Assembly: GCA_963383645.1 (NCBI GenBank)
Contig: OY726558.1
Coordinates: forward strand, 179,801,634-179,865,633
DNA from: Muscardinus avellanarius
Lineage: Eukaryota > Chordata > Mammalia > Rodentia > Gliridae
Length of the DNA: 64,000 nt
Direction: 5' to 3'
The notes under the pieces were generated by a model. The model did not search any database, was not told the DNA's origin, and worked only from the letters and a program-made list of their open reading frames with translations. Shown one piece after another: positions 23,417-34,415 of this stretch. The position numbers were made by a program, and so were the translations under genes. Position 1 is the first letter of the stretch. Each line of letters opens with the position of its first letter.

Positions 23417-24460
23417 TACTTTTTCTTTTAAAATTATTTTCTTTTTTTTTCTTTTAAAATTATTTCACAGAAAAATATCAGCAAGATTGTCATGACTTAA
23501 TAAGCGTGGAAAACAAAATTTATTAATAATAAATGTCATGTCTTCAGAAAACATACATTCATTCAAATTAGATGCACACTATTCTATTAGTCAATGTTTG
23601 TATGACAAGTGTATTGTGTATTTTACTTACTGTATTTTCTTTCAGCTGCATTCATATTATATTCCCAACTGGAGACCTACTGAATATAGACAACCAAGAT
23701 TAGGACTAAAATTTGTTTTCCATATTTGCATATAATAAGTTTGTGTATCTTAATAAGAATTCTCTGATGTACTGAGGAGTAAATTGAATAGCATATGCAC
23801 TTATAACTCAGAATCATAAAATGTGTTGGGTTAAATCTCTAAGATTGGGTAAAATTATTTCATTGTATATATTTATTAAATATTTGGAATACTTTTCGCA
23901 TTGTCCACAATGAGTTGGGTACAGAGAATTAAAATATGAATAGGATATTATTTCTGCTTCTAGGAATTTCATATTCCAGTGAAAGCATGAATAAAAATCT
24001 TTACAATGAATGATATAATTGTTAGTAGGTTTTTGTAAAGTGCTACAGGAGACATTGCAGGAAAAGACTTCCATCCCCACCCCTGAGCATGGAGAGCCCC
24101 TTTCAAGTGGAAATCAAAATCCCAAATATTTAACATTTTTGTGAAACCAAAAAGCTGGATTTCTCTTTTTCACTTATGTACATTCTTTTCTCATGCCTAA
24201 CCCATTAAAAAGATCATATTTAATTCACAGTAAATATTTTGTGAATAAAGGCTTGTAATATTTTATTCATGATAGCAAAATATAAGTAGCTCTGAAAATC
24301 TAATAGTTTAGAAATATTTTATTCATTTTGCAAGCTGCACCTAAAATGTTATACAGTATATAATTTCTGTATATCACTCTCAATGTTAGCATTATACCTT
24401 TTGGGTACAGAAAAATTAATGTATTTGATTATGGGATAGTGCCTCAGAACCTATTGAGTA
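23417..24460. other. Unique AT-rich sequence
   Basis: No recognised element. The 88-codon minus frame at 24080-23814 has no supporting evidence. Confidence 0.5.
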
Positions 24461-24558
24461 TTATATAATATTATATATATATATATATATATATAACATT
24501 TTAATACATACATGAGTACTGCATCATATATATACATATATATATACACATACATATT

Positions 24559-24622
<64 letters not shown>
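24461..24622. repeat. Compound (AT)n/(GT)n microsatellite
   Basis: Long AT-alternating runs at 24461-24495 and about 24572-24622 are separated by TACATA-rich sequence and a short (GT)n near 24560-24572. Strongly self-complementary and probably length-polymorphic. Confidence 0.92.
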
Positions 24623-24623
<1 letters not shown>

Positions 24624-25154
24624 CATTTCAAAATCCATGTTCCCTGAAGCATCTCAAGAGATAACAACCTATGCTGTTGTCTGTGATTGAGCTGTGAACT
24701 CTAACCTGCCCCAGTAGACCCTTCTTCCAGTTTTCTTCAGGCATAGCAAGTCTAGCTGCATCTTTTTCCTGCTGGTTCACAGTTGTCAGTTTCAAATCCA
24801 AGATCAATTGCAAGGCAGGCCCAGACAGCATAGAACATTCTGAGCAAAGGGAGCAATAAAAGAAGCAAAGCTGTTAAGTATTTTAAAAATTGATTTGTAA
24901 GGCAACTGTAACCCCCGTTAGGGGTACACAAACTGAAGTCGATGATACACTGACTTCTTTGTTTACTAGAGAAACAGAAAGATGCCTATGGAAAACTATT
25001 CTACTCAAATTCATAGGGCTTCAGCAAGAAACTAGAGTGAATGAAACTGATTTTGTGTAGCTAGTCACTGTTTTTCCTGATTACTTTCTTTATGATTATT
25101 ACATTTTCCTTATTTCTATCTTTATCCTAGGTATGAAAATTGAATCAGTTTCTT
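24623..25154. other. Unique sequence
   Basis: Contains a minus-strand frame of 67 codons (24831-24628) that I cannot assign. The segment 24630-24850 is less AT-rich than average but shows no repeat signature. Confidence 0.45.
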
Positions 25155-25160
25155 TTGACC

Positions 25161-25191
<31 letters not shown>

Positions 25192-25240
25192 TGTATGTAT
25201 ATGTATATATGTGTATATATATATGTGTGTGTATATAATT
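25155..25240. repeat. (TATG)n / (TA)(TG)n microsatellite
   Basis: About ten TATG units at 25161-25200 are followed by interrupted TA and TG dinucleotides to about 25239. Confidence 0.92.
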
Positions 25241-25375
25241 ATTTTATATTTTATTTAAATAAGGTATTTCAGATTTTAGAAAATTGGAAAAAAATGGTAA
25301 AAATCAAACTACTATTCTATTAGTAAGCATTAATAAATATCATAGCATTTTTTAAAGATAAATTATTTGGATTTC

Positions 25376-25598
25376 AAATTTTCATAATTTTTTTTTTTTG
25401 TGTGTGTGGTACTGGGGTTCCTGGAACCCATTCTACCTCCGGGCTACACTCCCAGACCTATTTTCTACTTTTTATTTGGAAACAGGGTCTCTTAAGCCAG
25501 CGCGGCTGACTTGGAACCTGCGTGATCCTCCTGTCTCTGCCTCCCAAGCGAGGGGATTACAAGCGTGCACCACCACGCACGGCAAATTTTCATAATTT
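25376..25598 (-). mobile_element. B1-dID SINE, young subfamily, 15-bp TSD
   Basis: The body lies at 25391-25583: T-tail, TGTGTGTGGTACTGGGGTTC, CTCCGGGCTACACTCCCAG, GTCTCTTAAGCCAGCGCGGC and CGTGCACCACCACGCACGG. An exact duplication AAATTTTCATAATTT occurs at 25376-25390 and 25584-25598. It has the shortened young-type B1 half. Confidence 0.95.
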
Positions 25599-25659
25599 GA
25601 AATTATATTATTCTAGTCAAATGTATAACTTTCCTTTATATCTGTTTTTATTTTTTATT

Positions 25660-25876
25660 CATTTTATTTTTTATTTTTTTGGTACTGGAGATTGAATCGA
25701 GGGGAATTTACCTCCAAGTTACAACCCTAGCCATTTTTACTTTTTTGTTTTGAAAAAGGGTTTTCTAAATTTCAGAGAATATCTCTAAACTGCTACAGCA
25801 GGCCTCGAACCTTAGACCCAAATTCCTCAGCCTCTCAAGTTCTGTGATTATAGGTGTGCATCATCACTCTCGGCTA
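25660..25876 (-). mobile_element. B1-dID SINE, minus strand, diverged
   Basis: TTTTTTGGTACTGGAGATTG, ACCTCCAAGTTACAACCC, TTTTGAAAAAGGGTTTTCTA, CAGCCTCTCAAGTTCTG and GTGTGCATCATCACTCTCGG. Clearly older than the copy 80 bp upstream. Confidence 0.88.
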
Positions 25877-26606
25877 CATTTGATTTTCTTTTTGCTCTCC
25901 AAATCAAAGACAAATTTAAGAAAACTATTTTTAATGAACCTGTCTGTATATGGATGATCTAGATCAGGTACTGTTTTCCCCCCTTTCATAATGGAATTTG
26001 AAGGTTTGGTTTTCTTTTAGTAAGTTACATACACATTTTTTCTTTAAAAAAAAATAAAAGTAGAAGAAAACTAACTCTTTGGGTCCTTTGAACAAATTAA
26101 TCTTGGGAATTCAATTTCTTTTACCTCTTAATGTCTTAAGTTTCAATCATCTCTTTCGTTTTTACAGAACAAAAACAGCAGTTTTCCTTCAATTGCTAAG
26201 GTCTATCTAGTTCAATACATTTTCTACCTTAGGCCTTTCCCGAGCATCCTATGATTACCAAGTTGTACAAAGAATAAAAAAAGGCCTTTACTTCTCAGCT
26301 GGATGAAAACAATAAGTCATTGCACTCTGGCTTACTGTTGACTTTAGCAAACACGTACAAACAGAAATTGTCTCTGGTGATCCAGCAGGACACCTTCCAG
26401 AGATTTACAGAGTCAACTTAAACAACACCTCGTTCACTTTTTATTCTCCATCATATATAGGTCTGAAATTTAACATAAAGTTCATCTAAATAATTCCAAA
26501 CAAATGCATGAAAACTCAGAAAAAAAAAGCTGCCAGGGTTTTTGTATGTTTATTTGCGTAAAGGTATTGTATATTTATAATATGGCAGATCATGAATTTT
26601 GAAGAT
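25877..26606. other. Unique AT-rich sequence
   Basis: Nothing recognisable apart from a short A-run near 26046. Confidence 0.5.
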
Positions 26607-26690
26607 CAGGGCTGGGAGTATAGCTAACTATTTCAGCATTTGCCTAGCATTTAAAGGTCCTGGATTCCCAGGACCTGTAAAAATGTCGTT
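26607..26690 (+). mobile_element. ID-like SINE monomer
   Basis: GGGCTGGGAGTATAGCTAAC followed by CAGCATTTGCCTAGCATTTA and TCCTGGATTCCCAGG is an ID-type tRNA-derived unit standing alone, without a B1-like left half and with little A-tail. It retains the CCTAGCAT segment typical of free ID elements, which the dimeric copies have lost. Not a functional tRNA gene. Confidence 0.75.
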
Positions 26691-28002
26691 AAAAGCTTTC
26701 TATATTAAAAGCTCATTCAGGGATTAAAAGCATATGTTACTGGCCAATAACTCATCACAATATTAATACTGGTACACATACTGATAATGTAGCTTGAACT
26801 GTGATAGAGGAAATAAAAAGTACAAACTAATTTGGTTAGTCATTCCACTGTAACACTTTGTACAGGGCTGATAGTTCTGTGTACCATGTGTGAAAATACG
26901 TTTTAGTTTATCTGCAGATCATGTATCCGTTCCATGTTACTCTATATGGATTTATGTGAGTTTTTCTAAATGTTTGTCTTCAACTAGACTATCATGTAAG
27001 CTTCATAAAAGCAATATTTGACTTATCAACATTTTATTAGTACAAGTCCATATATACAAAGCACCTAGATTAAAAATTTCTTGAATGAATGATGGAGTTC
27101 TACGGAATTTGATCAGATTATTAAAATACCCATAACTTTTTTCATATCCGAAAACTTCAGAGATTATTAAATAATTTGCTTCGAGAACAAGAATAAAAGG
27201 GTAAGAAATAATTCATAGTAATTTTCAGTGTTTGAAGTTGCATTACGTAAGAGATGAAATGATGGGCTTATTTTTGTTTCCTCCAGAGTGCAAAACTGTG
27301 ATAAATGAAAAGAAGTTTCAGAAAGATAGATGTTATGTAAATTTTAAAAAAATGTATTTTTAAAAAAATACCTAGTAGTGTTTATAATACAATCATTTGA
27401 AAAGTGATAGGTCCAAGATTCCTAAGAGATATTTAACGAGAGAAAGAATAGCACATGCTGAAGTAATTTTCTAGGACAAGTGAAAATTTCAGACTAAATA
27501 ATTTCTAAGATCACTTATAGCATTAGATTTTATGAACAAGTAAAATAATTATCTGATATCAGAAAAGAAATTGGAATTATTCTAATTTACTAAATAATGA
27601 AGTTTTAAAATCAATTTATTGGTGTATTCGATGAATTGAATATTTTTTAGACTATACTAAATTTAAGGATATTTTTATAATTTATTTAAAGTAATTATTT
27701 GGAGTTAAAACGCTTCACAGAAGTGAAAATCAGTTGGTCAATTCAAATATAATTATACATTTAGTTAAAATTAGAAATCTCACATTGATGGTGTTCAAAT
27801 TCAGTTCAGAATGGCAAATCTTTAATTCTCATATCAGTATTCTGTCTTGCATTACAAAGGAGGATCCTGAACTTATCACTTCCAACAATGGTATCCTGCC
27901 TAATGCATTAACTAATTGATTCTTTTCATCTATTTAGTCTTTTAAGCAAAGGCCATTCACAAATGATATCACTGTCTTCTACATGTGAATATTAAAATGG
28001 CA
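26691..28002. other. Unique AT-rich sequence
   Basis: About 1.3 kb with no recognised repeat or gene. Confidence 0.5.
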
Positions 28003-28240
28003 AAACTGGGTATAGTGTCTGTACAGCCAGGTACCTGGGAGGCTGAAACAGAAAGACCGCAGGTTCAAGGACAGCCTCAGCAATGTAGTGAGACCCTCAG
28101 CAATTTAACAAGACCCTGTTTCAAAATAAAAATAAAATAGAGCTAGCTAGGAGTGTGACTCACAGGTAGAGTGTCCCTCAGCTCAGTTCCTCATACCAAT
28201 AATTAATAATAACAACAATAATAATGATAATAATAATTCA
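28003..28240 (+). mobile_element. B1-dID SINE, diverged, with AAT-rich tail
   Basis: AACTGGGTATAGTGTCTGTA, GTACCTGGGAGGCTGAAACAG (in parts), AGACCCTGTTTCAAAATAAA, ID half AGGAGTGTGACTCACAGGTAG (in parts), then an AAT/AAC-rich tail at about 28196-28236. A short duplication inside the B1 half (GTGAGACCCTCAGCAAT region) makes it atypical. Confidence 0.82.
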
Positions 28241-28450
28241 TGTGCTTATAATATGCTGAAGAAACTCTAGCAAGCTCTTCTCATTATTTTCATCTGTTCT
28301 ATGTCCCAGGTGCATGCTTCTCTGACTTTGCCAGTGAAACCTACAGCCTGACAGAGCCTTGCTCCAAAGGGACAACCTCATTGAAGAGGGATGATATAGA
28401 TTACATCTTTCATGTTTCCAGATAGACAAAATTTTCATTGTCAAAATATA
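28241..28450. other. Unique sequence
   Basis: No recognised element in this short stretch between a SINE and an L1 end. Confidence 0.4.
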
Positions 28451-28730
28451 TACTGAGATCAGACAAGATCTGGTATGCTCAGGGTGCTATGAAGGTAAAG
28501 GAAGGAAGAGAAAATAGCTGAGAACTGAAAGATTCCTAAGGGCGGGAGATGAAGGAAATACTTCAATTGCCATGATGCACCTATCAGTATGGCACTGACA
28601 ATTGCACATGGAGAGAGAGGAAGCAGTGTGTGAACTGGAGGTAGGCTGACCCTTACTGGGTGCATATATGTCTCTATTACTCTGAACTTCATCACGAGGT
28701 ATGATTACAATGCACCAATAAAGAAGTGCA
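28451..28730 (+). mobile_element. L1 3'UTR fragment, plus strand
   Basis: The 3' portion has the landmarks shared with other L1 ends here: GGGTGCATATATGTCTCTAT, TCATCACGAGGTATGATTAC and AATGCACCAATAAAG at about 28655-28725. The upstream part (GCGGGAGATGAAGGAAATAC and onward) is a more diverged 3'UTR. It is 5'-truncated with no ORF2 left. Confidence 0.72.
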
Positions 28731-29784
28731 AAAAATACTTATGTATACCAAGGTTTTGGTGATGGTGGAAGTCATTGTGAAGTTGTAGAAGATTATATTG
28801 TTGTTGTCCAAAGAGGTTGGTGTTCTTGTCTTCCGTGAAACTGCAAGAAACGTAAATCTTTACCCCACTGAACTTAAGTATAGTAATGCGACTTATTTTC
28901 ATAATATGTGAGAAATGACCTTTGTTATTTCTAAGATGACAGTTTAAGAGACAGCATATGACACCCATGCTCTTGTATCACAAACTTTGAATATTCCAGC
29001 TGTACGTTACTCTGTTGGCCCTGAACTAAGGACACTCTGCAAGTTCCACTCATAGCATCAACCTGAAACTGCTGTTGAGTAAAAATTGTCCTTTTGTGTT
29101 GTAAGCCACTGTGATACAGGGGTTGTTACAACAGCATATCCTATTTTATATTTTTGGATTCAAAAGTATGACTTTGAGATTGTTTATCCCACTGATATGA
29201 ATGTAAACTTTTATAATCAGACTGTGCCTGCCATTGAAAACAATGTAGAGAGGCAAAATGGGCAGAGGAAGGTTCTCTTTGTACTGAAGGGAGAACATCT
29301 GGGTGAATCAGAAGGAATTCAACAGCAGTTGAGACAAAATTAATACAAAGTAAAGTGTATAATCACCTTGAAATGCGAATATGGTTTCACCACAAAATGA
29401 GTTTTGAGAAGAGGAGAACACTTTGCCATAGACAAAGATATTAGGATGAGGATTTTGGCTTCATGAACAGAGAGGAAATGACAGCTTTTAAGGACAGGAA
29501 CAGGAAGAAATAACAGAATTTTAAAATGTGTTGGATGAACAGCCTGGTTGTGGGAGAATTAAAAAAAAAAAGGTTTGTTAGTGATGCCAAGGTAAAGTGG
29601 TTGAAAAATGTGCTTGTTACCAAATGGAGAGAGAAAGAACACAGATAAGACAGATGTACATGAGAAGGGAAGAGGACTGCAGATGACTTTGCTTGTGTAT
29701 AATCACTTGGCCTAATACATTTAAATATAATCAATTGACCTAATAAATTCACATGTAGTTCATAATGTTGTTCACACAACAACA

Positions 29785-29816
<32 letters not shown>

Positions 29817-30198
29817 GGAAAAGAAATATTGAGAAACTCTTAAGGCAATATCAAACTTCTTTATTCATAGAGACAATCCTAAAACACTTGTAAAATATAA
29901 ATTGAAGGTTTCTAGACTATTAATCTGAATTTATCTACATAGTACTTTATGAAAATATGATAGTATGATTTTAATTTGAAAATAAGTTAGATATTACTCC
30001 AACCTAGAGATTAATTACCAAAGAAAGAAAATGCATATTAAAGGGGGAAAAAGAAATACTAGACTATACATTTTCTATTTAAAAATACAATTATATTTCA
30101 CTGAGGGAAGTTAGAGCCATCATCATGAGTAATTACAAATCTTTATAAGATTTTTATAAATCTTATAAAGTGATATAAATCTTTATATCACTTTCAGA
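28731..30198. other. Unique sequence with (AAC)n
   Basis: An (AAC)n tract lies at about 29776-29816. Two perfect short hairpins lie at 30141-30191 and are listed separately. Open frames at 28968-28705, 29086-29343 and 29785-29441 have no recognisable domain. Confidence 0.5.
30141..30191. repeat. Two adjacent perfect AT-rich inverted repeats
   Basis: Hairpin 1: CTTTATAAGATT at 30141-30152 pairs with AATCTTATAAAG at 30159-30170 (12-bp stem, 6-nt loop). Hairpin 2: GTGATATAAA at 30170-30179 pairs with TTTATATCAC at 30182-30191 (10-bp stem, 2-nt loop). They share one base and sit directly upstream of a SINE integration site. Function unknown. Confidence 0.85.
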
Positions 30199-30423
30199 AA
30201 TTTGAGGAGCTGGGCGTGGTGGCGTACACTTGTAATCCTAGCATTTGGGAGGCTGAGACAAGAGGATCAAGGTTCACAGCCAGCCTCAGCTACTTAGTAA
30301 GGTCCTTTGCAATTCAGTGAGACCTTTTTTCAAAAATGAAGAATAAAAAATAGTTCTACACAGCTCAAAGGTAGAATGCGTCTGGGTTCCATCTCCAGTA
30401 TAAAAACAAAAGTAATTTGAGGA
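30199..30423 (+). mobile_element. B1-dID SINE, older subfamily, 10-bp TSD
   Basis: GCTGGGCGTGGTGGCGTACA, TTGTAATCCTAGCATTTGGG, TACTTAGTAAGGTCC, ID half ending TCCATCTCCAGTATAAAAAC. Duplication AATTTGAGGA at 30199-30208 and 30414-30423. Confidence 0.92.
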
Positions 30424-30940
30424 AACTTTTCAGACAGAAGAGGTTGGGTGCAATGGTTAAGAAGAGGTAAAGACAGGACTGATCTCACACTCTAAGCTGC
30501 ATCACTACTGACTTCTTGCCTGAAAAACTGAAGATAACAGAGTAGGAGTTAGTAAAGAGCATGTCCAGTGCTATGAGAAAGCACATGTTTTGCCATGAAT
30601 AAGATGCTAACATAAGCGAGTAGAAGAACTTATCATGCTTGAAGACATCTCATTTAATTGTTTATTCATCACTTCAACTACTTTTTAAACAAATAAGTAT
30701 GACCTGGCCATTACTAAAGGTACTAGACATATCAAAATACATACAGCGAACAAAATCCCTTTCTCCAGTGGAATTTATAATCTAAATCAGGAAGACAAAT
30801 ACTAAAAAGTCTATAAAATACAGTGCATGTCAATGATGTCAAATAATACAGAGAAAAAAGTGGGAAAAAGGAAAAAATGTTGTGAGGTATCTGGAGAAAT
30901 GTGAGCTATTTTGATCAAAGAGGCTGCACGTAAACCACCT
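30424..30940. other. Unique sequence
   Basis: No recognised element. Confidence 0.5.
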
Positions 30941-31620
30941 TGAGGGCTGACCTGAGAGTCCTAAGCACTTGCCTGTATGGCGTTAATTGATATGAGGAAA
31001 AACGAATTCTATGATGAGGCTGATCCTCAGGCCATCAGGGGGTTGGGGGATTGGTTTTGCCAGCAGCTGCAGACTCCAGGGCTCTTTTTCACTCTTGTTT
31101 CTAGACTATCAGAGGCAGAGAACCTGGATCTCAGGGGCACCCAGCTCACTTTCAGAGCAAGTGAAGGTGCGTAGCTTGCCACAGGTAACGGTGAATGTGA
31201 TGGGGTGAGCACGTTTTTTGCAAAACGAAACTAAGGGCTCTCTAGGTTGACATTAATTCTGTATGTAAAATGAGCCACTACATGGATTGTGCAGCTGGTA
31301 AACCTGTCTGAGTGGATAAGGGAATTCTCAAAAAGGCTTTAGGCACGTCTCAGATCGCACACTGGAGACAATTCTCAGCAGCTCTATTTGGGCTTCATCT
31401 ATGCACACATTCAAATACAGGAAGACAGCTTCAGCCGGCTGTAGTGGGGAAGCGGCAGGCCATCAGGGCTCGCAAAGCTGATACCAATGGGGCACACAGA
31501 GGCCTTTTCCTGAATCCACGCCCCGAAACTAGAAGTCACGGACTATCCTTGCAAACGTTTATTGTTGTTGTCACTTGCTTGTGTCAATTCTCAATAACCC
31601 ATTTCTTACACTTTGGAACA
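30941..31620. other. GC-richer block of unknown origin
   Basis: This segment is visibly richer in G+C and CpG than its surroundings (for example CAGCCGGCTGTAGTGGGGAAGC, in parts, and CCACGCCCCGAAAC) and contains no SINE, L1 or simple repeat. Overlapping open frames of 61-103 codons occur on both strands (plus 30977-31174 and 31312-31623; minus 31212-31027), as expected from lower stop-codon density. I recognise no protein. Possibilities are a degraded retrocopy, part of an unrecognised element or a non-coding exon. Confidence 0.4.
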
Positions 31621-31802
31621 TAAAAACTAATTCACATGTTCTACCATTTAATCTTCCCCAATCCTTGCCTTTACTAACTCTTAAAGGTATCTATTATACA
31701 TTTACATATCTACTTTAACATTATTGTTTTTTGTGGAAGAAACAAAGGAAAATATAAAAAATTGTATTTAAATTATTTGAAAATTGAAATTATAAATACT
31801 TA
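31621..31802. other. Unique AT-rich sequence
   Basis: Nothing recognisable before the SINE cluster. Confidence 0.4.
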
Positions 31803-32271
31803 TCATGTAAGTAATTTGTTTATTTATTGTTTTGTGGTACTGGGGATAGAACCCAGGGGTATTCTACCTCTGAGCTACATTCCTCAGCCCTATTTTTATT
31901 CTTCATTTTTTATTTATTTATTTTTTGGTGGTACTGGGGTTCCTGGAAACCCTTCTAACTCCGGGCTACACTCTAAGACCTATTTTATATTTGTATTTAG
32001 ACACAGGGTCTCTTAAACCAGCGTGGCTGGCTTCGAACCTGCGTGATCTTCCTGTCTCTGCCTCCCAAGCGGGGGTGGGGGTGGAGGGGATTACAAGCTT
32101 GGCCACCACACCCAGCCTTTATTCTTTATTTTGAAACAGGGTCTCACTGGGTTGCAAAGGGCCTCGCTAAGTAGCTGAGGCTGTCTGTGAACTGAGATCT
32201 TCCTGTCTCCGTCTCCCAAATGCTGGAATTACAAGTATGTGCCACCACGCCTGGCTTCATGTAAGTAATTT
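31803..32271 (-). mobile_element. Older B1-dID SINE (host of a nested SINE), 15-bp TSD
   Basis: The host copy is split into 31818-31909 (ID half: GGTACTGGGGATAGAACCC to CTCAGCCCTATTTTTATTC) and 32118-32256 (B1 half: TTTTGAAACAGGGTCTCACT to GTGTGCCACCACGCCTGGC-like end). Its own exact duplication TCATGTAAGTAATTT lies at 31803-31817 and 32257-32271, which proves the two halves are one insertion interrupted later. Old type: it has the TAAGTAGCTGAGGCTGTCTG segment. Confidence 0.95.
31895..32132 (-). mobile_element. Young B1-dID SINE nested in the older copy
   Basis: The inner body at 31910-32117 has the young diagnostic features: GGTGGTACTGGGGTTCCTGG, CTCCGGGCTACACTC, GCTGGCTTCGAACCTGCGTG and the shortened B1 half. 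It inserted into the A-rich linker of the host SINE with duplication TTTATTCTTCATTTT / TTTATTCTTTATTTT at 31895-31909 and 32118-32132. A G-rich insertion (GCGGGGGTGGGGGTGG) lies in its B1 half. Confidence 0.95.
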
Positions 32272-32500
32272 ATAATTGGAATTTTTTAGGGAGTACTTGG
32301 GACTGAACCCAGGAGCATTCTATCTCTGAGCTACACACCCAGATTTTTTTGTTTTTTATTCTTTATTTTGAAACAACGTCTCACTAAGTGGTGGAGAGTC
32401 CTTAAGCTAAGGCTGGCTGCAAACCCACAATCCTCTTGTCTCAACCTCTCATGTACTGGGATTACAAGTGTGTACCAAGCCCAGCTTATAATTGGAATTT
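32271..32500 (-). mobile_element. B1-dID SINE, minus strand, 14-bp TSD
   Basis: The body lies at 32285-32486: AGTACTTGGGACTGAACCC, CTCTGAGCTACACACCCAG, TTTTGAAACAACGTCTCACT, GTGTGTACCAAGCCCAGC. Exact duplication TATAATTGGAATTT at 32271-32284 and 32487-32500, abutting the previous SINE's duplication. Confidence 0.93.
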
Positions 32501-32544
32501 ATAATAGAATTCTTATAAGTTTTACTGTTATTTTTAAAAGTGAC

Positions 32545-32740
32545 TTTTTATATTGGGGGTGGAACCCAGGGACAGTCTACCTCTGAGCTATATTCCCAGC
32601 CCTATTTTTTATTCTTTACTTTAAAACAATGTCTCACTAAATTGCAGAGGGCCTTGCTAAATAGCTGAGCCTGGCCTCCAACCTGTGATCCTTCTGATCA
32701 AAGCACTAGGATTACAAGTGTATGCCACCATGCTTGGCCC
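32545..32740 (-). mobile_element. B1-dID SINE, minus strand, older subfamily
   Basis: TATTGGGGGTGGAACCCAGG, CTCTGAGCTATATTCCCAGC, TTTAAAACAATGTCTCACTA, GTGTATGCCACCATGCTTGG. Fourth SINE within 0.95 kb, all in the same orientation. Confidence 0.92.
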
Positions 32741-33264
32741 TCAATGGATTGCATTATTGTTACAAAATTAATTCCAAGTCAAAATGTATCTTATTAAAAA
32801 GTGAAATCTAGGTTTTTGGCATTGTACAATGTTCTTATTTAATTTGAACACATTTTGAAAGCAAATAAAATATGAATCTAAAAGTAAAATATAAATAAAA
32901 CAAAATAAGGAGAAAAAGAAAAAAAGAATATATGTGTGCCATGGAATATTCTGTAGCAAGATATTTTTTTCTGAGTTTAATGTAATGATCTTTAAGTAGA
33001 ATTAAGGAGAGCCTTGAACTTTGATGAGAAAATAGTATATTCTTATTTCCATTAAATATTAATGAAAATTATACTTGTCTTCTGTTGTAAATAAAAGCAA
33101 CAACCAGTGTAGGATGAATACCATCTCAGTATAGTATGTGAACACATTTTCATTTTGTATTGTTGTGATTATAGTTGTCTTTAGTCACAATTTTCTCCTG
33201 CTATTACCTTCAAATTATAGTCATCAACCCTCTTATTAGGCCTCTTTATTATTTTAACAACAAT
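32741..33264. other. Unique AT-rich sequence
   Basis: Nothing recognisable. Confidence 0.5.
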
Positions 33265-33664
33265 AAAATATTTCTCACCCCAGTTAGAATGGTTATTATT
33301 AAGAGAAAAAGTAGCAAATTCTGGTGAGAATGTGGAGGGAAAGAAACTCTCTTACACTACTGATGGGGAAGTAAATTAGTACAGTCAGTACGCAGAATAG
33401 TTATGGGGGTTCCTCAAGAAACTAAAAATAGATTTACCGATTTATCTAGCTCTTCCACATATGGGTATATACTAAAGGAAATGATATTATTATATCAAAG
33501 AAGCACCTCTATTCCCACACTGACATAGCACTATTCACAATAGCTAACATATGAACTCAGCTTACATGCCCTACAACAGATGAATGAATAAAGAAAATCT
33601 GGTATTAGCAGGGCAGAATAATACCTAAGAAAGAAAAGGAGTTTAATGAAACTTTTTTTTAACA

Positions 33665-33760
33665 AAATAAAGTAAAATAGGGCTGAATGTATACCTTGGG
33701 GTCTAGTTCAGAAGTAGAATGCCCCTGGGTTTCATAACCAGTAACATCACAAACAGTAAG
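33665..33760 (+). mobile_element. B1-dID SINE, 3' fragment only
   Basis: AAATAAAGTAAAATAGGGCTG followed by an ID-like half to CCTGGGTTTCATAACCAGTAAC (both in parts). The B1 left half is absent, so this is a 5'-truncated dimer. It lies inside the old L1. Confidence 0.75.
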
Positions 33761-33795
33761 AGCTGGGGTGTAACTCACAATCCCACAATCCACAA

Positions 33796-33827
33796 TCCCT
33801 GTCTTTCTGTCTCTCTCTGTCTCTTTG

Positions 33828-33919
<92 letters not shown>

Positions 33920-33972
33920 ATATACATATATATATATACATACATACACACATATATATATGTATATATGCA
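33796..33972. repeat. Compound (CT)n(TA)n(TG)n(TA)n microsatellite
   Basis: CTGTCTCT-type repeats to about 33859, (TA)n to about 33896, (TG)n to about 33918, then interrupted TA/CA units. Both strands give spurious open frames (arginine/aspartate-rich and isoleucine/tyrosine-rich). Confidence 0.95.
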
Positions 33973-34415
33973 TACAATAGACTACTTTTCATCCAGAAAA
34001 GAGTGATACTCTATCATGTAAAGCACAATGAATGGAACTAGAGAATATTAGGTGAAACATATCATAGAAATGGAAATATTGCATGCTTTCTCACGTATGT
34101 GAATATTAAACATACATAGATATGAATGTATAAGAATAGTTACGAGAAGCTAGAAAAGGGGTGAGAAGAAGTGGGAAGTTGTATAAGGGGTACACAACTA
34201 GAGATAGAAATAAGACCAAGTGTTTAAAAGAGCAGTGAAAAGAATACATCTCACAAAAACCTACTATATATCTTATGAATTACTAGAAAAGAGAAGCCTG
34301 GAAATTCCAAACACTAATTAATGATAAAAAGTTTTAATTACCCTAATTTTATCAATATATATATGTATATATATTACACATGTAATGAAATATCACACTG
34401 TATCTATAAATATGT

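Noticed and set aside
24628..24831. 67-codon minus-strand frame with mixed amino-acid composition
   Set aside because: It looks less repetitive than most frames here, but I recognise no homology and there is no splice or promoter evidence.
26607..26690. Possible tRNA gene
   Set aside because: It is an ID-like SINE monomer derived from a tRNA; no cloverleaf with an anticodon arm is supportable.
33659..34006. About 100-codon frames on both strands with isoleucine/tyrosine and arginine/aspartate repeats
   Set aside because: They are translations of the compound CT/TA/TG microsatellite.
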